From Kordiimonas laminariae (GTDB lineage: Bacteria; Pseudomonadota; Alphaproteobacteria; Sphingomonadales; Kordiimonadaceae): a stretch of DNA of 64,000 nt. This document shows, in pieces, positions 1-10,072 of this stretch. Position 1 is the stretch's first letter. Every line of letters begins with the position of its first letter. The notes under the pieces were generated by a model. That model saw only the letters and a program-made list of their open reading frames with translations, was not told the origin of the DNA and made no database searches. The stretch is from contig NZ_JAKQZA010000001.1 in assembly GCF_023008165.1 (NCBI RefSeq), forward strand, positions 606,796 through 670,795, written 5' to 3'. The translations under genes were made by a program, and so were the position numbers.

Positions 1-55
1 CAGGTGCGCCGTATTTTTTTAGCAGGCCTTTCGCCTGATACTCATGAATATTCAT
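1..55 (-). CDS. sucC: Succinyl-CoA ligase beta subunit, N-terminal fragment (cut by window start)
   Basis: Only the first 18 codons lie in the window. They read MNIHEYQAKGLLKKYGAP, the characteristic N-terminus of the ADP-forming succinyl-CoA synthetase beta chain (ATP-grasp domain). An AGGGG Shine-Dalgarno lies about 8 bases before the ATG. The gene follows mdh on the same strand with 32 bases between them, the usual alphaproteobacterial mdh-sucC order, so sucD and perhaps sucAB should lie beyond the window edge. The identification rests on this short but very typical N-terminus plus the neighbour. Confidence 0.9.
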   Translation of the reverse strand, partial: MNIHEYQAKGLLKKYGAP

Positions 56-87
56 TATTCAAAACCCCTAAAGGAGTGCCCCTACTA

Positions 88-1050
<963 letters not shown>

Positions 1051-1421
1051 TTAATTATGCTCCAGCAAAGTGTTTGGCGACAACGAGCTTGAGGTCGCTA
1101 CTGAAAACGAAAGAATATTCAAGGTGGTAACTAGCGCGTTTATGTCCCTCAGACAAGCCATGATTACTCTACCTAGCCCCGTATATGTTGACGAAACGTT
1201 ACCATAGTAAAAAAACACCCCATTTGCCGTACTTTTTCAGCCCATCAGCTATGCATTTAGTGCGTACCAGACACATAATTGGAAATATTCTTCAATTTTT
1301 TATGAACAAAACTCAACTGAATTAAAAGCCTAACCATCCACTAAGCGGAAATATCGGTGAAATTTAGCTTATTTTCTAACGACTCGAACCAAAAGCCCCT
1401 CATCAATGCAGAGAAACTATC
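1051..1421. other. Intergenic region between zapE and mdh
   Basis: This 371-base stretch is AT-rich and holds no credible ORF on either strand. It must carry the mdh-sucC promoter, and may carry the end of the zapE transcript. I looked for TTGACA/TATAAT-type pairs upstream of mdh on the minus strand and found only weak matches, and no GC-rich hairpin with a T-run after zapE. Confidence 0.5.
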
Positions 1422-2627
1422 TTAAGCCTCTATACCGTGTCCCCTGGCAAGATAATCTTCTGACTGCATTTCCATCAAACGAGAAACGGTGCGTTCAAAT
1501 TCAAACGAGCCGTCACCAGCCGGGTAAAGTTCTTCTGGAGCTACCTCAGCAGAGCAAAGGAATTTAACGCCGTGCTCATAAAGCGCGTCGATGAAAGTTA
1601 CAAAACGCTTCGCTTCATTACGCTTCTCCTTGCTGAGCTGCGGGATCGCCACCATGATCACAGTGTGATAGGCACGAGCGATAGCCAAATAATCAGCGGA
1701 ACCGAGAGGATTGGCACACAAACGCTTGAATGAGAAAACCGCTACACCACGAGCAGCTTTCGGAACGAACAGCTTACGCCCCTGAACAGTTAACTCATCA
1801 GAAGGTACTTTATCTCGGTTCTCAACATCCCGGTCCGTCAGGCGAAAAAAGGCTTCAGAGAGCTTGGCCGTGGTTTCACTATTCACCGGGGTGTAATATG
1901 TATCCACCCCTTTAAGGCGGTCATAGCGGTAATCCGTTGGGCCATTTAAAGTAATCACGTCAAAATCGGCATTGAGTTTATCAATGAACGGCAAGAACAG
2001 CTGACGGTTCAGACCATCTTTATAAAGATCATTCGGCGGCCGGTTCGATGTAGCAACAACCACAACACCGCATTCCATCATTTCCTTAAAGAGACGCGCT
2101 ATCACCATCGCATCCGCAATATCGGTGATCTGCATTTCATCAAAACAAAGAAGTGTAGCTTCAGCCGCCAACTGCCGTGCAACGGGTGGAATAGGATCAT
2201 CCTCTGACGCTCTGCCACCACGTGCCGCGCGTTCTTTGCCGGACAAAGAACGCCATTCTTTCAAGCGTGCATGTACATCCAGCATAAACTCATGGAAATG
2301 CACCCGGCGTTTCGCTTTTACCGGAGCGATCTCATAGAACAAATCCATAATCATGGATTTTCCACGCCCTACACCGCCATATACGTAAAGACCACGGGGA
2401 GGCTTTCTGTCCTTACCCGACCACTGAAACAAGCGGGAAAAACGCCAGTTCTTTAGCGCAAGCCCGCCCGACTTATCCCCAACTTCGGGATAGTCCTTCA
2501 AATCTCCATAAAGGCGCTCAAAATACTCAAGAACCCTGCGCTGATCATCATCCGCACGGATTTCACCTTCTTTTTCCAAGGCAGTATAAGCTGCGAGTGG
2601 CCCCTCAGGGTGCATGGTCTCGGACAC
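1422..2627 (-). CDS. zapE: Cell division protein ZapE (AFG1-like AAA ATPase)
   Basis: An AFG1/LACE1-family P-loop ATPase. In E. coli ZapE associates with the Z-ring and is needed under stress; the mitochondrial homologue acts in protein quality control. Walker A is GGVGRGKS (residues 84-91), Walker B is LLCFDE (159-164), and a sensor-1 Asn lies in ATSNRPP (about 195). The 401-residue length is slightly longer than enterobacterial ZapE, with the extra residues at the N-terminus and around residues 125-150. Position next to mdh on the same strand is a common alphaproteobacterial arrangement, but the 371-base gap makes separate transcription likely. It is divergent from the phosphatase gene on its other side. 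Confidence 0.93.
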   Translation of the reverse strand: MSETMHPEGPLAAYTALEKEGEIRADDDQRRVLEYFERLYGDLKDYPEVGDKSGGLALKNWRFSRLFQWSGKDRKPPRGLYVYGGVGRGKSMIMDLFYEIAPVKAKRRVHFHEFMLDVHARLKEWRSLSGKERAARGGRASEDDPIPPVARQLAAEATLLCFDEMQITDIADAMVIARLFKEMMECGVVVVATSNRPPNDLYKDGLNRQLFLPFIDKLNADFDVITLNGPTDYRYDRLKGVDTYYTPVNSETTAKLSEAFFRLTDRDVENRDKVPSDELTVQGRKLFVPKAARGVAVFSFKRLCANPLGSADYLAIARAYHTVIMVAIPQLSKEKRNEAKRFVTFIDALYEHGVKFLCSAEVAPEELYPAGDGSFEFERTVSRLMEMQSEDYLARGHGIEA

Positions 2628-2812
2628 TGAAAACCTCTATTATCTTTTCGTCTCCGTATCATGTAGCGAAAGCACACTGAATGACAAGCCTGTAAAAGAA
2701 ATTGAAAGCTGCTAATTTCGCCCTAAGAAAACATTACGTAATCATAATGTTTTAGTAATTTTGCGGTATCATGAGTCGTATGGATACGCGCGACCCTAAG
2801 AAAGGCCTGTTT

Positions 2813-3607
2813 ATGAACGTCGATTCACGTATCGTGCCCCTATGCGGTGTAAAAAATTTCCGCGACATGGCAGGCTACAGAGCAAGAGACGGCAGGTATA
2901 TGCGCCCCGGCCGCATTTTCAGATCTGGCCATTTATCAGATATGACAGAAAACTGCGGCACAGAGATGTTCGCCCGCGATATCGAAACAGTGATTGATTT
3001 TCGCTCACCACGAGAGAAAGATCGCCATCCTGTTCGCTGGCCAAACAGCTGGATACCCGATTATCACCCAGTACCAATCGGCGGGAATGCAGCCGCATGG
3101 GTTAAAGAACTTTATGACCGCCTTTCAGACAGTGATTTCCCGGCGAAAGAGCTACATGAACAGTTTATCAAAGCTTTTGAAACTATCCCTATTGAAAATG
3201 CCGAAGGCCTGAGAGAATTTTTCAACACGTTGATTGACGACCATAAAGGCAATGCTGTTCTTTTCCACTGTACTGCGGGGAAAGATCGTACCGGGATTGC
3301 TGGTGCCCTTCTTATGAAGGCGCTGGATATTCCTGATGAGCAGATTATGGAAGATTTCTTGCTTACCAACCGCGCGGTAAACCTAGACACAGCAACAGAA
3401 GAAATTGCGCAGTGGATTTCAAAGAAAGCTGGGCGCATCATCAAGCCAACCGATGTTGTACCACTGGCAGGGGTTGAAGCCTCATTCCTGCATGCTGCGT
3501 ATGCTTCTATTGAAAAACACTATGGCAGCTTGCAAAATTATTTCGCTGAAGCCCTTGGTTTAGATGATGATCGCCTAGAAAATCTGAGAGATATATACCT
3601 AGCTTAA
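2813..3607 (+). CDS. Tyrosine/serine protein phosphatase, IphP-like family
   Basis: Contains the cysteine phosphatase P-loop HCTAGKDRTG with the nucleophilic Cys and the phosphate-binding Arg six residues later, and the N-terminal VPLCGVKNFRDMAGY block typical of the Y_phosphatase3 family (IphP/LipA-type dual-specificity phosphatases). There is no signal peptide, so it is probably cytoplasmic. Substrates in this family include phosphotyrosine, phosphoserine and in some members phosphoinositides; the sequence does not decide between them. I prefer the ATG at 2813 because AAGAAAGG lies 6 bases upstream and family members start near this point. An in-frame ATG at 2771 would add 14 residues and lacks a Shine-Dalgarno. 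The end overlaps the stop of the convergent next gene by 4 bases. Confidence 0.85.
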   Translation: MNVDSRIVPLCGVKNFRDMAGYRARDGRYMRPGRIFRSGHLSDMTENCGTEMFARDIETVIDFRSPREKDRHPVRWPNSWIPDYHPVPIGGNAAAWVKELYDRLSDSDFPAKELHEQFIKAFETIPIENAEGLREFFNTLIDDHKGNAVLFHCTAGKDRTGIAGALLMKALDIPDEQIMEDFLLTNRAVNLDTATEEIAQWISKKAGRIIKPTDVVPLAGVEASFLHAAYASIEKHYGSLQNYFAEALGLDDDRLENLRDIYLA

Positions 3608-4359
3608 GGCTTAGATTGGTACATTCTCTTACGCATCTCACGGCCAATAAGCATATTGATTTCACCACTGCTTTTCAGCCTTTTGATTGCGCCATTTAAC
3701 TTAGGCAGTAGGTCAACCCGGCTTTTATGAACTCTGGCTCTCGCCGCCAAACGGTGAAACACATCCCCCTGCGCCACAGGAAAATCATACTGCGACATCT
3801 GGAACTTAAATTCCTGTTCGTTCACAATTGCAATATCCGCACGTCCATCAGACACCGCTTCAAACAGTTCCCTGAAATCATTCACCAAAACCTTATCGCC
3901 AAAATACTCCTGATGGAGATGATCATGGCCCCTGATAACGGCAATGGTTTTTGTTTTCAGATCAGTTGGCGTTTTATAGTGAAACGGCATTGTTTCGTGG
4001 TAGATAAAAAACTGAGCAGATACAAAAAACGGCTCGGTATAAAGCTGCACTGCCATTTCTTCAGGTTTTGTTCGCCATTCAGGGATTGAGCAACAATCAA
4101 GATCTATACGCCCCTCAACAAACTGTAACCTTCGGTCCTTTGCCTGAAGGGTCTTAAGTTCGATCGGCAAGCCTGTTTCATCAAGTATTGCTCGCCATGC
4201 AGTGCGCAACACACTTTGTTTTGAAATACCTGCAACAACTTTATCTTCGGCATACACGCTACTTACAGGCAGCAAAAAAGAAGCCGCACCAAATATTAGT
4301 GCAGCACCCACCATTGCCCCATTCCGAAGAAATATGTCTTTCCATTTCATGCGGCGCAT
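3604..4359 (-). CDS. Periplasmic solute-binding protein-like (type 2, SBP_bac_3-like)
   Basis: An exported protein of 251 residues: a basic N-terminus, a hydrophobic stretch and a likely signal-peptidase site at VYAED near residue 38. The remainder looks like the bilobed family-3 solute-binding fold, with the hinge and second lobe around TPTDLKTKTIAVIRG and a C-terminal block of the type RADIAIVNEQEF. No permease or ATPase gene lies beside it, so it is an orphan binding protein. Such orphans may serve a distant ABC system, a sensor, or another periplasmic role. The ligand cannot be told from the sequence. No Shine-Dalgarno precedes either of two candidate ATGs (4359, 4350). Confidence 0.7.
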   Translation of the reverse strand: MRRMKWKDIFLRNGAMVGAALIFGAASFLLPVSSVYAEDKVVAGISKQSVLRTAWRAILDETGLPIELKTLQAKDRRLQFVEGRIDLDCCSIPEWRTKPEEMAVQLYTEPFFVSAQFFIYHETMPFHYKTPTDLKTKTIAVIRGHDHLHQEYFGDKVLVNDFRELFEAVSDGRADIAIVNEQEFKFQMSQYDFPVAQGDVFHRLAARARVHKSRVDLLPKLNGAIKRLKSSGEINMLIGREMRKRMYQSKP

Positions 4360-4403
4360 TATGCATAGAAGATGTTAAAACTTAGTTATTCCCCGCGAAA
4401 TCA

Positions 4404-4442
4404 GCCAAAAGAAAAAGGCACAGCCAACAAGCTATGCCTTTT
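4404..4442 (-). terminator. Rho-independent terminator of sdhCDAB
   Basis: Reading the minus strand, a 12-bp stem (AAAAGGCATAGC paired with GCTGTGCCTTTT, one G-U pair) with a 6-base loop is followed by a run TTTTTCTTTT. It begins 26 bases after the sdhB stop and separates the sdh operon from the downstream binding-protein gene. Confidence 0.85.
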
Positions 4443-4468
4443 CAATAACTTAGAAATCAAGCGCGTAA

Positions 4469-5245
4469 CTAATACTTGCGCTCAACCATCATTTTCTTAG
4501 TTTCTGCAATCGCCTTCGCTGGGTTCAAGCCCTTCGGACAAGCGTTTGAGCAGTTCATGATAGTGTGACAGCGGTAGAGACGGAATGGATCTTCAAGTTC
4601 ATCCAGACGTTCACCTGTTGTCTCATCACGGCTATCAATCAGCCAGCGATATGCTTGCAAGAGGATAGCTGGGCCAAGATATTTATCGCCATTCCACCAG
4701 TAGCTTGGGCAAGAAGTAGAACAACAAGCACAAAGGATACACTCGTAAAGGCCATCAAGCTTTTTACGGTCCTCTGGTGATTGAAGGCGCTCTTCTTCAG
4801 GCGTTGGGCTCTGTGTACGCATCCACGGCTTGATGGAAGCATACTGCGCATAGAAGTTTGACATGTTCGGCACAAGATCCTTCACAACTTCCATGTGCGG
4901 AAGTGGCGTGATGGATACATCGCCTTTCACGTCTTCAATAGCAGTTGTACACGCCAAACCGTTTTTACCGTCGATATTCATGGCACATGAACCACAAACA
5001 CCTTCACGGCAGGAACGGCGGAACGTTACAGTGCTGTCCATCTCATTTTTAATTTTAATGAGCGCATCCAGCACCATCGGACCACAGTTATCCATGTCTA
5101 CTTCAAAAGTATCCATGCGCGGGTTTTCACCGTCATCCGGATTCCAACGGTAAACACTGAAATTCTTGGTGTTTGTAGCACCATCAGCTTTTACAGATTT
5201 ACCCTTACCAACTTTGGAGTTAGCGGGAAGTGAAAATTCAGCCAT
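4469..5245 (-). CDS. sdhB: Succinate dehydrogenase iron-sulfur subunit
   Basis: Electron-transfer subunit of complex II, linking the FAD of SdhA to the quinone site. The plant-type [2Fe-2S] cluster ligands are Cys79, Cys84, Cys87 and Cys99 (CREGVCGSC then C). The [4Fe-4S] set is Cys169, Cys172, Cys175 and Cys179. The [3Fe-4S] cluster uses the remaining Cys175/Cys179-type and C-terminal cysteines (Cys226, Cys232, Cys236 in [14 protein letters not shown]). Length (258) and motifs are normal for alphaproteobacterial/mitochondrial SdhB. It is the last gene of sdhCDAB, 15 bases after sdhA, and is followed by a strong terminator. Confidence 0.98.
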   Translation of the reverse strand: MAEFSLPANSKVGKGKSVKADGATNTKNFSVYRWNPDDGENPRMDTFEVDMDNCGPMVLDALIKIKNEMDSTVTFRRSCREGVCGSCAMNIDGKNGLACTTAIEDVKGDVSITPLPHMEVVKDLVPNMSNFYAQYASIKPWMRTQSPTPEEERLQSPEDRKKLDGLYECILCACCSTSCPSYWWNGDKYLGPAILLQAYRWLIDSRDETTGERLDELEDPFRLYRCHTIMNCSNACPKGLNPAKAIAETKKMMVERKY

Positions 5246-5260
5246 TGTTCATACCCTCCC

Positions 5261-7048
5261 TTAGTAAACCCGAGCTTTAGGTTTGATGTATTCAACTTCT
5301 TCGGTAAGCGTATAATCGTGCACAGGGCGCTCACCCATTGTCACTTTCTTACCGTCGAACCAAGTCATGGAGTGCTTCATCCAGTTTACGTCATCGCGGT
5401 CTGGATAATCTTCATGCATATGCGCACCGCGGCTTTCCTTACGCGCTGCAGCACCATGCATTGTAAGTACTGCCTGCGGGATCAGGTTCTGAAGCTCAAG
5501 CGTTTCGATAAGGTCACTGTTCCATACAAGTGAACGGTCAGTTGTCTTAACGTCGCCAGCTTTCGCAGCCACAGCATCGATTTTCTCAACACCCTCTGCA
5601 AGAACTTCTTCCGTACGGAATACCGCACAGTTATTTTGCATCGTGCGCTGCATTTCAAGGCGAAGTTCAGCCGTTGGAATACCACCATCTGCATAACGTG
5701 CTGCATCCAGACGACCAAGAGCCATTTCATCAAAGCCTTTTGGTAGTGGCTTGAAGGCTTCGTTCTTGTTGATAGTCTCAGGAATGCGCTTACCAACCGC
5801 ACGGCCAAATACCACAAGGTCAATAAGAGAGTTTGAACCGAGGCGGTTCGCACCGTGAACAGATACACAAGCAGCTTCACCGACCGCGAACAGGCCAGGT
5901 ACAACCGCATCAGAATTGTCAGCTGTTGGGTTAATCACCTCACCATGATAGTTGGTTGGAATACCACCCATGTTGTAGTGAACTGTTGGAATAATCGGGA
6001 TCGGCTCTTTGGTTACATCCACACCTGCGAAGATTTTCGCAGATTCAGAAATACCCGGCAGACGCTCAGCGAGAATTGAAGGCTCAAGATGATCAAGGTG
6101 CAGATACATGTGATCTTTATCAGGACCCACACCACGGCCTTCACGGATTTCGTTAGAAATTGAACGAGATACCACGTCGCGAGACGCAAGGTCTTTCGCA
6201 GAAGGTGCATAACGTTCCATGAAACGCTCACCTTCAGAGTTAATCAGGATACCACCTTCGCCGCGTGCGCCTTCTGTAATCAGAACGCCAGCACCGTAAA
6301 TACCAGTTGGGTGGAACTGTACGAACTCAAGATCCTGCATAGACAGACCAGCACGGAGAACCATACCACCGCCATCACCAGTACATGTATGCGCTGATGT
6401 TGCAGAGAAGTAAGCACGGCCATAACCACCTGTTGCAAGCACAACAGATTTCGCACGGAAAGCGTGGATCGAACCATCTTCCATGTTCATGGCAATAACA
6501 CCGCGACATTCGCCGTCTTCCATAATCAAGTCGATCGCGAAATATTCGATATAGAAATCACTATCATACTTCAAAGACTGCTGGTAAAGCGCATGAAGCA
6601 TCGCGTGGCCAGTACGGTCAGCCGCCGCACATGTACGCTGTGCCGCAGGGCCTTCACCAAACTCAGTTGTCATACCACCAAACGCACGCTGGTAGATCTT
6701 ACCTTCTTCTGTACGAGAGAATGGCACACCGTAGTGCTCAAGCTCGTAAACAGCGGCTGGTGCTTCACGCACCATATATTCAATCGCGTCCTGATCACCA
6801 AGCCAATCAGAGCCCTTAACAGTGTCATACATATGCCACTGCCATGTATCCGGGCCCATGTTACCAAGGGATGCCGCGATACCACCCTGTGCTGCCACAG
6901 TGTGTGAACGTGTTGGGAAAACTTTTGTAATACATGCTGTACGCAGGCCAGCTTCCGCAAGGCCCATCGTTGCACGCAAACCAGAACCACCCGCGCCAAT
7001 AACAACGGCATCATAGGTGTGATGTTCAATAGGATAAGCTGCAGTCAT
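5261..7048 (-). CDS. sdhA: Succinate dehydrogenase flavoprotein subunit
   Basis: Catalytic FAD subunit of complex II (succinate to fumarate). The FAD-binding GAGGSGLRA lies at residues 18-26. His49 in SHTVAAQGG is the residue that carries covalent FAD in the family. The active-site region [21 protein letters not shown] and the C-terminal [19 protein letters not shown] are intact. The 595-residue length matches the mitochondrial-type enzyme. It sits 3 bases after sdhD and 15 bases before sdhB. The antisense strand is unusually open across this gene, an effect of codon usage and not evidence of other genes. Confidence 0.98.
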   Translation of the reverse strand: MTAAYPIEHHTYDAVVIGAGGSGLRATMGLAEAGLRTACITKVFPTRSHTVAAQGGIAASLGNMGPDTWQWHMYDTVKGSDWLGDQDAIEYMVREAPAAVYELEHYGVPFSRTEEGKIYQRAFGGMTTEFGEGPAAQRTCAAADRTGHAMLHALYQQSLKYDSDFYIEYFAIDLIMEDGECRGVIAMNMEDGSIHAFRAKSVVLATGGYGRAYFSATSAHTCTGDGGGMVLRAGLSMQDLEFVQFHPTGIYGAGVLITEGARGEGGILINSEGERFMERYAPSAKDLASRDVVSRSISNEIREGRGVGPDKDHMYLHLDHLEPSILAERLPGISESAKIFAGVDVTKEPIPIIPTVHYNMGGIPTNYHGEVINPTADNSDAVVPGLFAVGEAACVSVHGANRLGSNSLIDLVVFGRAVGKRIPETINKNEAFKPLPKGFDEMALGRLDAARYADGGIPTAELRLEMQRTMQNNCAVFRTEEVLAEGVEKIDAVAAKAGDVKTTDRSLVWNSDLIETLELQNLIPQAVLTMHGAAARKESRGAHMHEDYPDRDDVNWMKHSMTWFDGKKVTMGERPVHDYTLTEEVEYIKPKARVY

Positions 7049-7051
7049 GGC

Positions 7052-7435
7052 CTAGCCCCCGAATGCAATACGTAGAACAGAAAAGATGCTGATTGCTGCA
7101 ATAAGAATGCAAGCGAAGTTCACCATGATAAGCGAGAACATTTTTGTTCCCGGCGTATGCACATAATCTTCAATCAACACCTGCAAACCAAGGCGCATAT
7201 GATGCGTAAAGTTTGCAACGAATAAAATCATCAACACTGAAACCAGCGGCTGCTTGAGCCATGCCACCCATTCGTCGTGTCCTTTACCTGCATTTCCTAC
7301 GAAGGAAACCACGAAAAAGATTACCAGCGGAATGTTGGCAAGCGCTGTGATGCGGTGTGTGAACCAGTGATGGGTTCCATCCTTGGCAGAACCAAGGCCG
7401 CGCACTTTTGCGAGTGGTGTTTTATAATCTGTCAT
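7052..7435 (-). CDS. sdhD: Succinate dehydrogenase membrane anchor subunit D
   Basis: A 127-residue protein with three predicted transmembrane helices. It contains the motif HMRLGLQVLIEDYVH, whose His and Asp-Tyr pair are the heme b ligand and quinone-site residues in the SdhD family. Its start codon directly abuts the sdhC stop with no gap, implying tight co-translation. Together with SdhC it anchors SdhAB to the inner membrane and forms the ubiquinone site. Confidence 0.93.
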   Translation of the reverse strand: MTDYKTPLAKVRGLGSAKDGTHHWFTHRITALANIPLVIFFVVSFVGNAGKGHDEWVAWLKQPLVSVLMILFVANFTHHMRLGLQVLIEDYVHTPGTKMFSLIMVNFACILIAAISIFSVLRIAFGG

Positions 7436-7831
7436 TTAAAGCACTCCCATCACTTTATAGGCTGCAACCCAGATCACGATTGTTAGGACAATCGAAACAA
7501 CGAAAGTTGCTTTAGCGGAAAGAGTGTTCACTTTCAGATCATACAATTTGCCTGCATCCATATAAAGGTGACGGATACCTGATGCTAAATGCTGCATCAG
7601 TGCAAACGTAAGACCGAACAGAACGATACGACCAAGCGCTGAGCCTGCGTATCCCTGAACAGTGTTGAAGTAATCGTGCCCTGTTGCCATTGCAACGAGC
7701 CACCACGCAAGCAGGATTGAGCCAACAGCAAGAGCTGACCCTGTAGCACGGTGCAATATGGAAACAGCCATATGTGCACCCCAGCGGTAAACCTGAAGGT
7801 GGGGGGAAAGCGGACGCTTCGCTTTTGCCAT
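7436..7831 (-). CDS. sdhC: Succinate dehydrogenase cytochrome b556 subunit C
   Basis: Begins with the family signature RPLSPHLQVYRW, has three transmembrane helices, and carries SGIRHLYMD with the heme-ligating His. I place the start at the ATG at 7831: AGGGGA lies 6 bases upstream and the family N-terminus starts here. A longer reading from 7858 (nine extra residues) lacks a Shine-Dalgarno and would put that site inside the coding region. It is the first gene of sdhCDAB, transcribed from a promoter about 120 bases upstream and divergent from the S9 peptidase array. Confidence 0.94.
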   Translation of the reverse strand: MAKAKRPLSPHLQVYRWGAHMAVSILHRATGSALAVGSILLAWWLVAMATGHDYFNTVQGYAGSALGRIVLFGLTFALMQHLASGIRHLYMDAGKLYDLKVNTLSAKATFVVSIVLTIVIWVAAYKVMGVL

Positions 7832-7950
7832 GAAAAGTCCCCTGACAGAAATTAACATTGTTGACCCGGCGCCACTGACGGACGCTTTGATTCGAGTTTA
7901 CTTTTAGCCTTCAACCCCATGCAACTGCAAGAAAAGATATCACTTTCCCT

Positions 7951-7979
7951 ATAATATTTCGCACATGCAGCAAAATCAA
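7951..7979 (-). promoter_or_regulatory. Probable sigma-70 promoter of sdhCDAB
   Basis: On the minus strand TTGATT (-35) and TATTAT (-10, five of six consensus bases) are separated by 17 bases, leaving a leader of roughly 115 bases before the sdhC start at 7831. No other pair as good was seen in the 200 bases between sdhC and the divergent peptidase gene. Confidence 0.55.
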
Positions 7980-8068
7980 CTGCTCATCAAATTCACGATT
8001 GCCCCGCAATAATTCTACTGTTAATTGTGTGCGCGATTGAACATTTCTACTTGATGGGGGAACGCAGC

Positions 8069-10003
8069 ATGGTTTTTGCTCGCACATTTTTGGTATATTT
8101 CAGCTTCTTAATTTTCGCCTGCACTCATAACGCCCTTGCTTTACCACCACAGGTTCCGACAGAGCGCTTTGCCAGCCTTCCTTCTCTTGATAACGTTAAA
8201 ATCTCTCCCGATGGCACCACGCTCGGTTACCTCATTTCTCATGAGGGCCAACGGTATTTACAGGTAAGAAGTTTTTCCGGAGATAAATTCTTCACCTTAC
8301 CGCCCCTTGATAAGATGGAGATATCCAACTTCTATTGGGGAAATGATGATGTCATTATCATGAAACAGTTGGCGGAAACAAAACGGTTTGGCAATAGAGC
8401 AACCGCTGAAACACGGCTCGTTACCTTCAACACCGCCTCGCAGGAAAGCATTTGGCTCGGCAAACCTAAACGCAAACAAACCGTCGGTACTGGTCGCGAC
8501 CAAATCCCTTCACAACTTGAACAGATCAACGATCTACTACCAAACGACCCTGACCATATACTTGTAGAGTTAGATTTTGAATTAGACGGCAATCCCGCTG
8601 TTTACAAAGTAAACATCAACTCAGGTCGTCGTAAATTAGTTCAGGGCGGACGCAAAGGTATACTGGATTGGCACACCGATCAAAACCATGAAGTTCGCCT
8701 TGGATCTGGTTATGATGATCAGGGAACTTACTATGCACGTTTCAAGAATACAGAAGGCAAATGGATCGACCTGACAAATGTTGATTGGTTCAAATACTAT
8801 TCTGTTGCGGACTTCACACCAAATCCAAACCGACTATATGTTTCAGGCATATCTGAATATGGGACTTACGGCCTGTTTGAGCTCGATCTTCTCAGCGGTG
8901 AAATCGTAAACACACTCTTCACCAATGAAACCGTGGACTATGCTCATCTGCTTCATCACCCTATTACCAACCGTCTCATTGGTGTTGCCTATTATGAAAA
9001 TGGCCTGAAGAAACCGTTTTATTTCGATCCATCCTTCAAGTCTTACCAATCTGTTCTGGACAAAACCATTCAGGGGTCCTCCAATATTCTGGTAAGCCGC
9101 GCAAAAACACAGCCTTATTCTCTTATCTTTTCAAGCAATTCAAAAATCCCAGGGAAATATTTCCTACATAATATGCAAACTGGTACTTTCAATTACCTTG
9201 GAGACAGAATTGATGGCATTAACCCTAAAGAAATGGCCGATGTTCATAGCATCTCAATTCCTGCACGAGACAACGCTTCAATACCAAGTATTCTTACTCT
9301 ACCGCAAGGTTTCGAGAAAGATACCAAGCAGGCTGCAATAATATTGGTGCATGGCGGCCCCAGCGGTCACGATACTGCTCACTGGGATGCTTGGGCACAG
9401 TTTTTGGCAAACCGCGGCTATGTTGTCTTACAACCTAATTTCCGAGGCTCTGACGGCTTCGGATACAAACACGAGCAAGCTGGGAAAAATCAGTGGGGCG
9501 GTGTTATGCAGGATGATGTAACAGACGCCACAAACTGGCTTAAAGATAATGGATATGCCAGTGACTTTTGTATTATGGGCGCTTCATACGGCGGATACGC
9601 AGCATTGATGGGTACCATCAAAGAACCAGCGCTATACCAATGTTCCATTTCTATTAATGGCGCAACCAACCTACCTAGCCTGAATACGCTGGACCGGCGC
9701 TTCCTTGGCGGCAAAAACTGGAGAGTGACCAGAAATCTAGACGGTGAAGTAAACGGTGTTTCGCCCTATCACCGCTCGAAGGAAATTAAAGTCCCCACAC
9801 TCATCATCGCTTCAAAAGATGATGCACGCATTCCGTATACAATGTCGAAGGATATGTATAAGAAACTTAAGAAACAGAAACTAAAAACGAAATATGTCGA
9901 AGTTAAAGATGGTGGCCACAGCATGAACACCGAAGCTGCAAGACTTACAACTCTTAAAGCAGTTGAAAACTTCCTCGGTAAACACTTGCCCGTTTCTGAT
10001 TAA
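8069..10003 (+). CDS. Secreted S9 family peptidase, array member 1
   Basis: Alpha/beta-hydrolase peptidase of the prolyl-oligopeptidase (S9) clan. An N-terminal signal peptide (to about residue 24) is followed by a beta-propeller region and a C-terminal catalytic domain. Numbered from the ATG at 8069, the nucleophile is Ser506 in GASYGG, the acid is in KDDARIP and the base is His617 in DGGHS. The oxyanion-type HGGP and the block QPNFRGSDGFG are present, so it should be active on short peptides in the periplasm or outside. The start at 8069 follows GGGGGA by 7 bases. A GTG at 8027 would add 14 residues before the signal peptide. It opens a four-gene array and is divergent from sdhC. Confidence 0.88.
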   Translation: MVFARTFLVYFSFLIFACTHNALALPPQVPTERFASLPSLDNVKISPDGTTLGYLISHEGQRYLQVRSFSGDKFFTLPPLDKMEISNFYWGNDDVIIMKQLAETKRFGNRATAETRLVTFNTASQESIWLGKPKRKQTVGTGRDQIPSQLEQINDLLPNDPDHILVELDFELDGNPAVYKVNINSGRRKLVQGGRKGILDWHTDQNHEVRLGSGYDDQGTYYARFKNTEGKWIDLTNVDWFKYYSVADFTPNPNRLYVSGISEYGTYGLFELDLLSGEIVNTLFTNETVDYAHLLHHPITNRLIGVAYYENGLKKPFYFDPSFKSYQSVLDKTIQGSSNILVSRAKTQPYSLIFSSNSKIPGKYFLHNMQTGTFNYLGDRIDGINPKEMADVHSISIPARDNASIPSILTLPQGFEKDTKQAAIILVHGGPSGHDTAHWDAWAQFLANRGYVVLQPNFRGSDGFGYKHEQAGKNQWGGVMQDDVTDATNWLKDNGYASDFCIMGASYGGYAALMGTIKEPALYQCSISINGATNLPSLNTLDRRFLGGKNWRVTRNLDGEVNGVSPYHRSKEIKVPTLIIASKDDARIPYTMSKDMYKKLKKQKLKTKYVEVKDGGHSMNTEAARLTTLKAVENFLGKHLPVSD

Positions 10004-10072
10004 ATTTGAGTATACACAACACGCATGCACCGCTTTAGAGAGATCTAGCTACTTTATGAATATGGGGGAAAC

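Noticed and set aside
5318-7029. Several long open frames on the plus strand and in a second minus frame across sdhA
   Set aside because: They lie wholly inside an undoubted gene, have no ribosome sites or recognisable domains, and are explained by its codon usage.
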